A stretch of DNA of 64,000 nucleotides from Ceratobasidium sp. AG-K (Eukaryota; Basidiomycota; Agaricomycetes; Cantharellales; Ceratobasidiaceae): the NCBI GenBank assembly GCA_037039685.1, contig JAWNGF010000001.1:2604001-2668000 (forward strand). Direction: 5' to 3'. A program made the position numbers and the translations under genes. The notes below the pieces were generated by a model, which was not told the DNA's origin, searched no databases, and saw only the letters and a list, made by a program, of their open reading frames with translations. Below are positions 23,899 to 34,395 of this stretch, piece by piece (position 1 is the first letter of the stretch; each line of letters opens with the position of its first letter).

Positions 23899-25894
23899 AT
23901 GTCGGCGGCACTGACCCTCGACACTCTTCCGAGCGATGTCCTCACAATTATGATCCTCTGTATGGACTTCAAGGCGGTGTTGGCGTTGAGTCAGGTAGGA
24001 TACATGACTGTTTCTCCCCTTTGAACAGTCAACTCATTTTGTCCAAGACCTCTCGCGCGTTCCATGACCTTATAAGTAGGTCAACAATCATTCAACTTTA
24101 CTTGGAGCTCGCCGCCGACCAGGTTGCACTTAACCCGCGACTTCGACGAATTTGTCGGTCTGCTGAGTGGCACACCCGGCTTGGCCAGGTTCGAAAAGGT
24201 ACGGTTGTCAAAAACTCAAATTGCCTGTCTGATACGAACAATTATCGGGTATAGGCTGGTTAAACCTACAAATGAATGCTCTTCCTCCTATGAAGCTTTC
24301 GCTTGAAGATAACGAAATGCTCTCGGTTATGCAAGGTGGAATATTTACCTGTGGTGCCCGCACTCCGGGCGGTTCGGATGGAGTCAATAGAATCAAGGTT
24401 GTTAGGCTGTCTCGATCTTTTCCCCCAACGACGAGTTTGGAACAGCCCGGATCCTCGGCCGACGCTTATCCCGCCTCTGAGGTGTCCAATGGGAAATACA
24501 TATCCGCTTTCAGGACGTGTATTGAACAGGACTTGATAATTTTGGGTTGTTTAACCAGGTACGAATATCCTTTTCCTGCCGAAAACATCAACTGAACGTA
24601 AAAACGGCTTAGCCATGGCCCATGTCTAACTGTTCACGCATTATCAGAAGGGACTCCTCACCCTCTTGCCACCGTCCATGAATTGACGTTCAAGACCGAC
24701 AGATTCATGGGCTTCGCCATCCATGATCCTTTACCTATTCAAATTCATGGAGACCTCGTAGGAGTCCTGCTCTGTTCTGGACGCTCGGGGCCAGAGATGC
24801 TCCAGTGGGAAATGCTAATTTGGAACTGGAAGTCTGGGATTCTTGTGTTTCGCAAGTCCACGGCTTCGCATTATTCTGCCTTCACCTTCTTGTCTACTAC
24901 GTCCTACATGTTGGCCGAGCAACAAGGGAACCAAGCTTACCTTTTGGTCGGCGACATTGGTGACCAGCTCGACTCGCCTGCTCCCCCACGTTTCAAGCTT
25001 CAACTTCCAGAACTCCAACCAAGCTGGGGATATGGCCCTCTGTATTTCAAAAACGACCTTCCATCTGCAGTCCAGGACTCGTGCGAATCCAACCAGGCGT
25101 TCCTAACCGACCCTCAAGCAGGGGTCGTGTACCTCTCCGTGGGTTTGTCTGGCCCCGTCAGCAGCCTCGGTGGGGAGCGAATCGCGTTTGTCCCCCACAT
25201 TGGATTGTTTATTAGTCGCGCACGACTCCTAGCAACCATCTCCCAGCTCAGGGATCTGGAGTGCGATATTGCAGAACTTCACTGGAATCAGTGGGGCGAG
25301 CGCATGACACGCTGGTTCGACCTAGGCGAGACTCCGGGCTTACTGCCTAGCGTGCATGGATCTCGGTTCGTCCAGCTGGTACGAAGGCATCCTTCAAACA
25401 CTGCCTGGCTGCAAGTCCTGGATTTCAACCCGTTCACTGCTCGTCGCTACCCGCCGTCGCAACACAATCATTCTATTTCGACACCCAGTCAGTTGCGAGT
25501 CGGCAACTTTAGCGCGTCGTTTGAACGGCTCGAGTATACTTTGTCGCACACCCGCTGGGAAAGTTCGCACGATGGCCTACTGATCGAACGGTTTGACGAA
25601 GACCGCCCAACCGTACTCGATGTACCTGGGGCTTTCTCGCACGAAGTTGTTTCAAGGCTGCCATATCGATGTGTTACGCGCGCTACAGGGTTTGAGCCCA
25701 ACTCGGAATGGACGCTCGATGGGGAGAACCTCCTGCGAGTGGATGCGCCAGAAGTAAGTTTCACGGTTGTGTGTGGCTTACTCCAAACTGACTTTTTTCA
25801 GAATGGAGCGGGACATTGTGTAGTGCACCCATACGCTATCTTTGATGGAAGGGAGGAATATGGACAGAGTTCCACCGTTGGATCATCATACTGA
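23899..25894 (+). CDS. F-box domain protein of the expanded basidiomycete family
   Basis: Five exons (23899-23994, 24048-24198, 24255-24558, 24613-25753, 25802-25894) encode 594 residues. The N-terminus is an F-box: LDTLPSDVLTIMILCMDFKAV, then ALSQTSRAFHDLI, which would bind Skp1 in an SCF ubiquitin ligase. The long remainder, with segments such as LTVHALSEGTPHPLATV, IWNWKSGILVF and SAFTFLSTTSYML, looks like a degenerate beta-propeller. In other F-box proteins that region binds the substrate. Basidiomycetes carry large, fast-evolving families of this architecture. The substrate cannot be predicted. The start at 23899 is fixed by the F-box beginning eight residues in. Confidence 0.8.
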
Positions 25895-26188
25895 TGATAT
25901 TCTGCATGATTTCTATGTTTATACTTTGTTTTAGATGTTCTTTTCATACCTCCTGTACACTATGCCTGAGATGTTTTGATATGACACACGTAGCCGGTCC
26001 CATGTTGGTAATCGCTGAAATTGAGACGGACTCAATTCATAACGCCGGCCACGCGCCGTAAACAGGATAGTATCCGGCAGGCAGATGAACCTTGTTCAGT
26101 TCCTGCTCTTGGCGTCCATGTGCCAGGGCGGAAGATAGTGTATTTTGGGTCGACAACTACTTTGAACTTTTCGTGCTTCCACTGCAGA

Positions 26189-28392
26189 ATGACTGAACCT
26201 GCTGGCTCTCGCCTGCAGACTGTGGCTCCTGAGCTCGACCCACCACCAGCCTTTACCAGTGATATTCAGGCAGAGGTCGGCAACGAGCCTATGCAGGACT
26301 CGAAATATTCGGAGCCGCCTAAAGATCAAAGCCAAACTGTACAGGACATAGCGAACGTGCCGGCATCACCTACGTTAACCAAGTCGAGGGAAGAGGCTCA
26401 TAACGTTAGCCACGCCGGGCTACCTGATCCCATAGTGAGTCATTTGGTGTTTGATTGTGGCACTCGATAGATCATCGATTATTCGCGTCCAGACATGGCC
26501 TAAATGGAAGAAACGAGTGGTACTATCGGTCGTTTGTACCTATTACTTTCTCTTTACCTTTATCACGACCGTTACTGGTACGTCGCGTATTTCGACAGTT
26601 TATTTCGATCATAGCGACTAACGTACGTATTTAGTTCCAACATTTAATGACCTTCAAGCAAGTCCAATTCCCGTCTCGTTCGTAGATTTTCCTAACCACT
26701 TGCGAGCAGACCTACTTTCTCATCAGTTACGAGCAAGTAACCTACACAGTAGCCGTTCCGGCCCTTGCTCTCGCCGTTAGCCCATTTTTCTGGACACCCC
26801 TCGCTGAAGCTCTTGGAAGAAGAAGCGTTATGGTGCTTGGATGTCTAGTTGCGTTTTGCGCTAGCATTGGGGTTGCATTGGAACGCAACTATAGTGGGTA
26901 CATGGCATTTCGTTTCTTGCAAGGCTGGGGAGTGGGTCCTGCAAGTACGGTAGGGCTCCAAATGCTTGGTGAGCACTTCGGTCGGCGGTGCAGTGACTGG
27001 GCTAAGGTGTTCTGTAGAGGACATTTATCTGGAGCACGAGCGGGGCCAGAAAGTTGGGTACTGGTGCTTGGCGATAGATATTGGTTAGTTCTGTCCGGAA
27101 ATCGAGCAATTAGCCCGCCTAAACCATCATGCAGGCCTCTTATTCGGACCATTGATCGGGGGCTTTGCCTCTCTTGTGCAAGTACCATTGAAACTTCCTC
27201 AGTTCGACGCTGACTCCATCTTTAGATCTTGGAATTTCCCGAATTGGCTCACCGTTATAAGTATGTGCTGCTGAGAAGTTCGTGAGTCAAGGCTGACCCC
27301 AAATATTCGTAGTTTTCGGAGTATTGTTATTGGTTATGTTGTTCCTACTGCCTGAAACCGGCTATCCCGTCAAACTACCTCAATACAGTGTTCAGCCTCC
27401 CGAACCCACTTCGAACATGCACGCCCCTGTCAGGTCACTCCCGTGGCTGAATTTTCGAACGCTTCCAGGTACGACTCGTCCCAAACCATGGGACAGTATG
27501 TTACACTTTTTACGGCTCTTTACTTTCCCGAGCATCGCGATAACCATCATGTTTTATTGTTGGACTTGGTGAGTTGATGCAATAACTCCCGATTCTGAGA
27601 CTAACGGGACATAACTATAGGTATTGGGTACGCTCTGCAAAAATACCATACAGCTGAGACATGCTAACATAATGCGTAGTTCATTCTATGCGTTATTACT
27701 ATGCTTCCAGGTGCATATCCAGATTACAACCCCCAAGTTCAGGGCCTGCTCTTCTCTGGGTTCATCGTCGGCACCCTAATATCAGAGTTATTGTTCTCCG
27801 GAGGGCTCTCTGACTATCTCGTCCAACGAACCGCGCGCATGAACAACGGCGAGCGCATTCCAGAGAAAAGGCTCTTGCTTTATTTTCCCGCAGCCATATG
27901 TATGTTTGTCCCCGCTCCCGTGATCGGATAACTGACGTAGTCCATTCAATCGCAGTAACTACCATCGGCTTGATTCTCTTTGGGTGTACTGTCCAGTTCA
28001 ATTGGCATTGGTTCATTGCACAAATCGCGACATTCTTGATTGGGACGGGGATCCAAATAGGAAATACAACCACAATCTCATATGCTGTGGACTCTTACCC
28101 ACAACATGTCATGGATGTTACCTTGTTTTATACATTCCACTTGAATCTGGCGGCTTTTGCGTCGCCGTTTTTCATTGTGCCATGGTACGTCTAATCCTGA
28201 ACTGGACTAACCTGGAATATTTATGCATGGTCGGTCCGCAGGATTGAACGAAATGGATGGGCGCGGAGTTTTGGGGCTCAAGGAGCAATTGTCATGACTA
28301 GCTGCTTGATCTTCGCTCCGTTCCTCTATGTTTGCGGACGCAAGTTCCGGGACGGGAAACCCATCCCATGGGGAAGCGCACAAACACCTTGA
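26189..28392 (+). CDS. Major facilitator superfamily transporter (drug:H+ antiporter-like)
   Basis: Eleven exons give about 560 residues. A charged N-terminal tail is followed by membrane helices in the usual 6+6 order: VVLSVVCTYYFLFTFI, TVAVPALALAVSPFFW, and the MFS signature PLAEALGRRSVMVLGC. MAFRFLQGWGVGPAST, GYWCLAIDIGLLFGPLIGGF, ITIMFYCWTWYWFILC, GLLFSGFIVGTLI and WHWFIAQIATFLIGTGIQIG follow. The family exports drugs or moves small solutes by proton coupling; the substrate is unknown. Exons: 26189-26434, 26493-26577, 26635-26672, 26710-26968, 27018-27083, 27135-27260, 27313-27568, 27621-27627, 27680-27899, 27956-28184 and 28242-28392. The intron 26673-26709 is only 37 nt and is the least certain. 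Exon 8 is 7 nt. Confidence 0.85.
27621..27627 (+). other. Seven-nucleotide microexon in the MFS gene
   Basis: The bases GTATTGG lie between two good introns (27569-27620 and 27628-27679, both exactly 52 nt). They join TG at the end of one exon to TTC at the next, giving W-Y-W-F in the middle of a transmembrane helix. Skipping it would shift the frame. Confidence 0.7.
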
Positions 28393-28511
28393 AATAATGA
28401 CATGATATTGGAGTGGTGAAGGCGTACTTCGAGGCTGAATGTATTTTGATAGCTGCTAAATCGTGTATCAACTCAAAAACTAAGAGCCAAATCTATTCTT
28501 GCAGCCCAACA

Positions 28512-30251
28512 TCACTCAACCCCAGGCTGAGCCGTGGGCGTCTCTCCAGCCTCATACCGTCTAACGGCCTCCTCGAGCTGAGCCCCGGACCCAAGGTTCT
28601 TGAGCTCCTCGTCTTCATTTTCCTTGGTCTTTTCCGAGCCCTCCGTTTTACCTTCATTCAATATGCCTTCTTCGACCTCCTTTAAGCATTTTTCGCACTC
28701 GCACGCGAATCGCCATCCTCGGGCAAGCTCTTGCCTTCGGCGCCTCCTTGCCTCGAGTTGTGTTTCAGATGGGCCCTGATCAACATCGACATAAGCCATT
28801 GTGAGCTCGGTTCCAGTGGGAATGTCATCGCTAGCTACGAGATGCAGATCGGAGTTTCCGGTGGGGAAGGAAGGTCGTACGTTGGGACCACACGAATGCG
28901 AAAGCTAATGAAACACATTAGCCCGGAGTTCGATCGGCAGAGGGTGAAGGGCTTACGTATGAGGAAACACGATAAAACGCCGATCCAGACTGGCGTGATG
29001 TCCCATGGGGCGTACGGGTACGCTCGATATCTTCAGGGCGCAGAGTCACCGGAGGCTAAGCGTGTACACTACAGTTAGCGCATACAACTTAATGGGGACG
29101 CATGGGACCTACCTTGTCGTCCCTACCAGCGCCAAAGGCTACTCCGATAGCATTATATGCCATCTTCCCCTTCAGCAGCGTATATCTGTCGCCAACAAAT
29201 TCTTCTAACCCCTCCATTGCGCTTTTCAATACGGCCTTCAGAGCAGCCACCTCTGCGACTTCATTTGGTGTCTCCACAATCTCCAAAAACTTGAGCCGTT
29301 CAATGTGATCGTAGAACGAATACGTGCTCGCATCGCCCTCGGGCTCAGGCAATCCAAACAGCTCGGCTGGAGTAGTGGTCTTAGCGGTAGGATTAATCGC
29401 AGCTCCCAACTTGACGCTTTGCTCTGCAACCATGCATGCAATGAATCGCGCGACGAGCAACGCGCGCGTTACGCCCGTCTTGCGCAACGTCTCAACAAAG
29501 CTCTCCTGCGTCTGCCTGCGTGCTGCAAGTTCGGCTTCTGTTTTTGGTTTTTCAGGTTCTTCCGGGTTGGGCGGGAGTGGTGGCTCCAGTCCAAAGAGGA
29601 CATTTTGGGACTGAGTTTTGGAAGCGGTTTGGCAGGCTTTGGAGCAATAGACGGCATCGAGGGGATCGTTGGCGAGGGAAATTGGAGTTTCGGTTTGACG
29701 AAGGCAGTGTGTGCAGTGCGTGCGTAGATCCTATGCACGAGTGTGAGATGTCTAACACGTAGTTTCGCGAGCATTTACCTGGAGATCAAAGTCGAGCGCA
29801 GCAACAACGGCTTTCTCCTATATTCGAGTCTTGTGTTAGATTGAGCGCAAAAAGTAAACTTTGCTTGCCTTGTAGATTACTTCACCGGCCGCGATGTTCT
29901 TACTAGCCACGAGGGTGCTTCGCAAGACAGGCTTCCCATCGATTTCTGCGGGTTTACCGGACTTGTCTTTCACAGGGACGTTTTCAATCCTAACGTTCAT
30001 CTTTTTTGGTGGGAACACATCGTAGTAGCCTAATATTGGACCCACACAGTCCAAAAGCCTTGAGCACACTCATTTAACAGGCAGTACTAGCTGCTCACCT
30101 TCAGCACGTTGTTTCACCTACAGCCATCCATCGAAAACAAGGTATCGTTGCATGCAAACAGAATAAAATGTTTCTATTAGAACTTTGAACACACGGGGAG
30201 CAGACAACGAGACGAGCGTGGAAAGCATTGTACGTGCAGGGGTCGTTTCAT
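28512..30251 (-). CDS. SET5: SET and MYND-type protein methyltransferase (Set5-like)
   Basis: The protein has a split SET domain. The first half is LRSTLVASKNIAAGEVIYK, continued across a GC-AG intron to EKAVVAALDFDLQ. A cysteine-rich zinc segment follows: THCTHCLRQ and DAVYCSKACQ. Then comes a helical middle. The SET core is GSAFYRVSSYLSHSCGPNVR and TGTELTMAYVDV. The post-SET cysteines are FACECEKC. Yeast Set5 methylates histone H4 lysines, and this layout matches. The C-terminus is acidic and ends at 28512. The start is uncertain. A first exon from 30251 (MKRPLHVQC) splices in frame but would begin 10 bases after the TOM20 stop; an internal Met at 30000 (MNVRIENVP) is an alternative. Confidence 0.85.
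29818..29878 (-). other. SET5: GC-AG intron in SET5-like gene
   Basis: On the minus strand the exon ends TACAAG and the intron begins gcaagc and ends atatag. This joins EVIYK to EKAVVAALDFD, matching the family. A GT further in (gtttac after AAA) would add three residues (ASK) and is a weaker donor, so the GC call is likely but not forced. Confidence 0.6.
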
Positions 30252-30260
30252 AATTCATAA

Positions 30261-31630
30261 TCATTCAGTGGGTTGTTGAGGAGGGAGAGATTGAGACGCG
30301 GTGACCTTGTCCCAGTCAGGCTCCGACCTATGGCCGTCTTGCGACGCCACGTCCTGGTCTGCCTCAGAATGAGCATCCGAGTTGGCTTCGTCGCCAGAGT
30401 CGAACGCGAGGGAAGTTCCGCCGGGGCCATGAGAAGCAGACTCAGAGGCAGCCTCGGACTGGGACTCGGGAGCAGGTTCAGACGAGGCCGAGGGCGCGGG
30501 CTCAGCATCCGGCTCTGACGCTGGGCCCGACTCCGACTCTGATCCCGACTCTGATTCTGATTCTGACCCCGATCCCGACCCTGAACCTGAACCTGAGCCG
30601 GCCTCCTCACCACCGGCTTCCGGCTCTGGCTCGCCCTCGGCGACAGCCTCAGCATACGTCTTGACTTCGGGTTCAGCTGCTTCCTCGGCTTCAGGCTTAG
30701 CATCGGCCTCAGCAACAGCTTTGGCGACAGGCTCTGAAGGGGCCTCGGTCGCAGCCTCAACGCTCGTCGCGACTTCAGCTTCAGGCTCGAGCTCAGCTTT
30801 GGACTCAACGTCAGCCACCGATTCCAGCTCGAGTTCGGCCTCGGTGTCAACATCGAGCATAACCTCGGAATCGTGCTCGGACTCTGTTTCCTGGACGGAC
30901 GCAGGTGCGGGTGGCGGGGTAGGGACGCGCTCGGGTACAGCTCCGGTGGCGATGGCACCAGCAATAGTAGCAGCCGTGGCAGAAGCAGTGGCGGTAGCAG
31001 GAGCAGGGATGGAAGTGGTGGCGGGCTCCTTGGCCTGGGCAGGATCGGAAGCGAGTGTAGACTCGGATGAACTTACATCGAGGCTAGCTAGCTCCATAAC
31101 AATAGCAAAGATATGGGCAGGGAGCGTATTTTGGAATATCATGATGATTTCGACCGGCGATGGGTACGCGCGCAAGGCACGATAGAATGCAAGTGCAGAA
31201 GGGATCTCGAAATCAGGGCCTGCGTTAGGTTTTATCAGTTAGTTTTTGTGACTGTATGCTAGATTATCTAACCTCTGGCAAGGAGCTGCTCGCCCATTCC
31301 AACGTGATCCATAAAGTATTTCTCCCGCTCGCCCGGCGAAGCGGGTAAAGGCTCAGCATTAATTTGAGCAAGTAATTCCTTTAATTCGTCCTGAGATCGT
31401 CCAGGAGGAGTTGCAGGCGCGCTGTCTTTGGCAGTCTTTGCCGCCTTTTTCTTCTCCTTGCCTATGCGACCATAAGCATCAAATGAGAGGTCTTATTCCC
31501 ACAACTTACGGAGTTTTTTGCGGAACTCTGGGTCATTTCTCCGCTTGTAGTCAAAGTAAAGCAGATATCCTGCGACTAAGACGGCGGCCGACGCCGCTGA
31601 CACTGCGACAACGGTCCTTGTCTCAACCAT
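30261..31630 (-). CDS. TOM20: Mitochondrial import receptor Tom20 with a very long acidic C-terminal tail
   Basis: Three exons (31630-31510, 31461-31273, 31219-30261) encode 422 residues. The N-terminus is a single membrane anchor, VVAVSAASAAVLVAGYLLYF, followed by the family's DYKRRNDPEFRKKLRK and a basic stretch. The cytosolic receptor domain includes YFMDHVGMGEQLLARG, IPSALAFYRALRAYPSPVEI and MIFQNTLPAHIFAIVMEL. Tom20 binds amphipathic presequences at the outer membrane. Fungal Tom20 is usually 150-200 residues and ends soon after this domain. Here about 270 more residues follow, rich in Glu, Ala, Ser, Pro and Thr, with runs of GS and SE repeats. The frame is open without a break, so the tail is encoded. 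It lies head-to-head with the AAA ATPase gene. Confidence 0.92.
30525..30600 (-). repeat. TOM20: Hexanucleotide-like repeat coding Gly/Ser/Glu dipeptides in TOM20
   Basis: Short tandem units of the type GACTCT, GATTCT and GATCCC (plus strand) repeat about a dozen times. They encode the GS and SE dipeptide runs of the TOM20 tail. Such tracts expand and contract by replication slippage, which could explain growth of the tail. Confidence 0.65.
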
Positions 31631-31973
31631 CGTGGACGGGAGGGCGATCTCGAGACCTACGTAAGGCTCAAAAATGACACTCTCACGTGACTCGTCAGTT
31701 CCACTCAGGATACTTTCCATATTCAGTACAGTGGCCGCGATGCACCCGGTCCCTTTGAGGGTGTCCCGTGGATAGATAAAGTATGATTCAACTCAGTGGA
31801 CCGGCAATGCTGTGTTGTTTTTCATTTGCTACGGAACCAAGTCCGGCTTCTTTCTGCCCCACGCGCTGGTCTGATCGCAGCGAGCTCAGCGACACGCACA
31901 CGATGGAAACGCCCCGTGGTTATTTATTCAGCACTTATCATCAACAGTCGTGTTCTCACCCCCCACTACCACC
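31631..31973. promoter_or_regulatory. Divergent promoter of TOM20 and the AAA ATPase gene
   Basis: These 343 bases lie between the two start codons. An upstream in-frame extension of TOM20 to 31720 exists, but family length and the anchor position favour the start at 31630. No other gene fits. Confidence 0.5.
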
Positions 31974-34033
31974 ATGGCTAGCTCAATGTTCAATCTTCCG
32001 TTCACATATCTTCCTACGCGCCCTACCAGGCAACAGTATCCCAGCTTTCGGGTGGCCGGCTCGCCCGTCGAAGACCACTTCATCAACATCACGCTTGACG
32101 ATACGTATGACGCACTAGAGGCCCGTAACCATCCACGAGGCAAAGATGGACTCAACGAGCAGTGGAATAAGCATTGTACGAACAATGCTATCTGAGTACG
32201 CCCGTATATGTTAATTTATTGACCATCTGTAGCGTCTGCTCCGGCCGTCGACACTGATACTTTCCTGTAAGTTCTTATAACTGTAGAGGAGTGGTCAACA
32301 AGTAATACCACTGCACTTAGTACGAACTCGTTACGCTCCAAGTACCCGGATCACTCTCTCGTAGTCTCCGACGACTGGCAGATCAATATTCTTAACCTCG
32401 AAGGCGTTGTTTGGAAGCCTCTAGAGGGAGTTGAGCTCCAATCGCACGTTGCTTTCGTCGCTCCTCTCCGTCGCAATATTCCAGGTCAAATTGTTCGCTC
32501 CATTCGATTCGGCGGGTTCGATCTTGAATGGAGGGAGGAAAAGTTTATTGTTTTTATTGCGAGCGTAAGTGCGCCCTATTACTATACTACCACATGACTC
32601 TCAAACGGTTCGTAGTGGCAAGTCGCGTACGGCATGACCACACAGCATTTCATCTTGAAAGAGGGTAAAGACGAATCGGCATCACTGGGCTTGATTATGG
32701 CTGCGGGTTACCAGGCCGGGGAAATCGGAAACTCTGTCTTGGCAAGTCCCCAGAAGTAACTTTTGTGTGGTGAATGGTTACACTAACAAATGCATTAGGT
32801 ATTTAACGATGGCTACTGGCAGAATGATTATCAACTTTGGGAGGAAGTTCAGAAATCTGACTGGAAGGACGGTAAGCACGACAAGCCCTACCTCCATTCC
32901 AATCGTTAATGTGGTTTCTTTAGTTATCCTATCTCCCGACTTCAAACAAGACATTCAGTCCGACGTCAAGAACTTTTTCAGCAGTGAAGCTATATACCAT
33001 GAACTTGCTGTCCCTTGGAAGCGAGGTGTTATCTTCTTGGGTCCTCCTGGTCCGTGTCTTTCATGTTGCTACTCTAACCGGCAACTAATTCGACATTCTG
33101 ACCCAGGTAACGGAAAAACCATCTCCATCAAGGCTCTCATGAAGTCGACGAAGCACCCGGCATTATACGTGAAATCATTCAGAAGTATGCATACACCCAT
33201 ATTAGTCGGATCTGAACTAAAGACAATGCTCCAATAGGCTGGATGGGTGAAGAAGGTTCAATGCGTGCTGTCTTTGGTCGCGTAAGCTTAATATCTATTG
33301 TTAGCACAAGCTTGGCGCTTACCGTGTTCACTAGGCTCGACGTGAAGCTCCATGCTTGCTCATTCTTGAAGACCTCGGTAGGAAAAACTGTTTTAGCTTG
33401 CGTCAACCCAATCCAACAACTTCTCAGATGCATTGATCAACGACCAAAACCGCTCGTTCTTCCTCAATGAAATTGATGGCCTTGAGAATAACGATGGTCT
33501 TCTCATTATCGGTACTACCAACCACTTTGAGCGCCTGGACCCAGGTCTGTCGGACCGTCCTTCTCGGTTCGACCGCAAGTAGTGAGTGCTGGTTCATCCT
33601 CCTGTTACCCTCTAGAAACTTACTCAATCTGCCGGTAGTACGTTTGGCAATCCTGGCAAGGTAAGTTTAATCAATACAACGTTCATATATAGTATGATGA
33701 CGACGCATAAACTTAGGACGAGCGCATTCAGTACGCACAATACTGGCAACGCAAACTCAAAGACAACAAAGACAGTGAGCTTATACGTTTAATCCTAGTG
33801 GATCGCACCTCGAGCTAATCATGTTTACAGTCACATTCCCTGAATCTCTCGTGGAAAAAGTCGCAGAACTTACTGAAGGATTTTCTTTTGCGTACCTCAA
33901 GGAAGCGTTTGTCTCTACGCTCGTTTCCCTTGCTGGGACCCATGGCGAAGGTCAATTTGAGAAGGTGCTGTTGAAACAGATTAGGGAGCTGAAGAAGCAA
34001 GTTGGGGACGACGATGGCTCTCAAGGCCATTAA
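31974..34033 (+). CDS. Single-domain AAA ATPase of unknown role
   Basis: Thirteen exons encode 468 residues. The N-terminal 200 residues have no domain I can name; they include [19 protein letters not shown] and [20 protein letters not shown]. The ATPase domain has Walker [16 protein letters not shown], Walker [13 protein letters not shown], sensor 1 [17 protein letters not shown] and arginine fingers near [11 protein letters not shown]-terminal helical lid reads [21 protein letters not shown]. These motifs resemble the Bcs1/YjoB-like side of the AAA class, but no membrane anchor or BCS1 N-domain is visible. Basidiomycetes have several such proteins, annotated only as P-loop ATPases. Intron 32742-32798 is GC-AG. 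The start at 31974 has a good context (ACCATGG). Confidence 0.85.
32742..32798 (+). other. GC-AG intron in the AAA ATPase gene
   Basis: The exon ends GTC TTG and the intron begins gcaagt and ends cattag. It joins AGEIGNSVL to [16 protein letters not shown]. The nearby GT donor (gtaact) is in the wrong phase and would lose the frame. Confidence 0.8.
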
Positions 34034-34395
34034 AATTGGCGTCTGCCTCCGGTGAAGCTAACGCCCCAGGAAGACCTCAAGAAACACCATGGCTTGATTT
34101 GTACCTCTAAATCTATGTGATTCGGACTGTATCTTACGGGAATACACCCTGACTTACTTCCCCCCTGAGTGAACATTGTGTATGCAAACGTAAATAATCC
34201 GTAAGGCGGCCGCATATACTCTACTGGACCCTGACAAGATACTCGCAATTTTTACCCTGATTTATGTTATGCCTCAAAGGTTCGCTCGAGATATTGTAGA
34301 GTCATATTCATGAGTTGGGTAAGTTCAAATTCATTTCAGCAGAACAAGGTTCCATCCGGCGCATATATGATACAATGGCTAAGGAATAAACTCCA
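34034..34395. other. Intergenic region between convergent AAA ATPase and agmatinase genes
   Basis: About 360 bases between two stop codons facing each other. AT-rich, consistent with two 3' UTRs. No gene seen. Confidence 0.55.

Noticed and set aside
30248..30964. A minus-strand Leu/Arg/Pro-rich open frame overlapping TOM20
   Set aside because: It is the alternate frame of the TOM20 tail repeats and has no start context or domain.
30661..31185. A plus-strand Ser/Ala-rich open frame
   Set aside because: It is the reverse complement of the TOM20 acidic tail. Repetitive Glu/Ala codons read backwards give Ser/Ala without stops.
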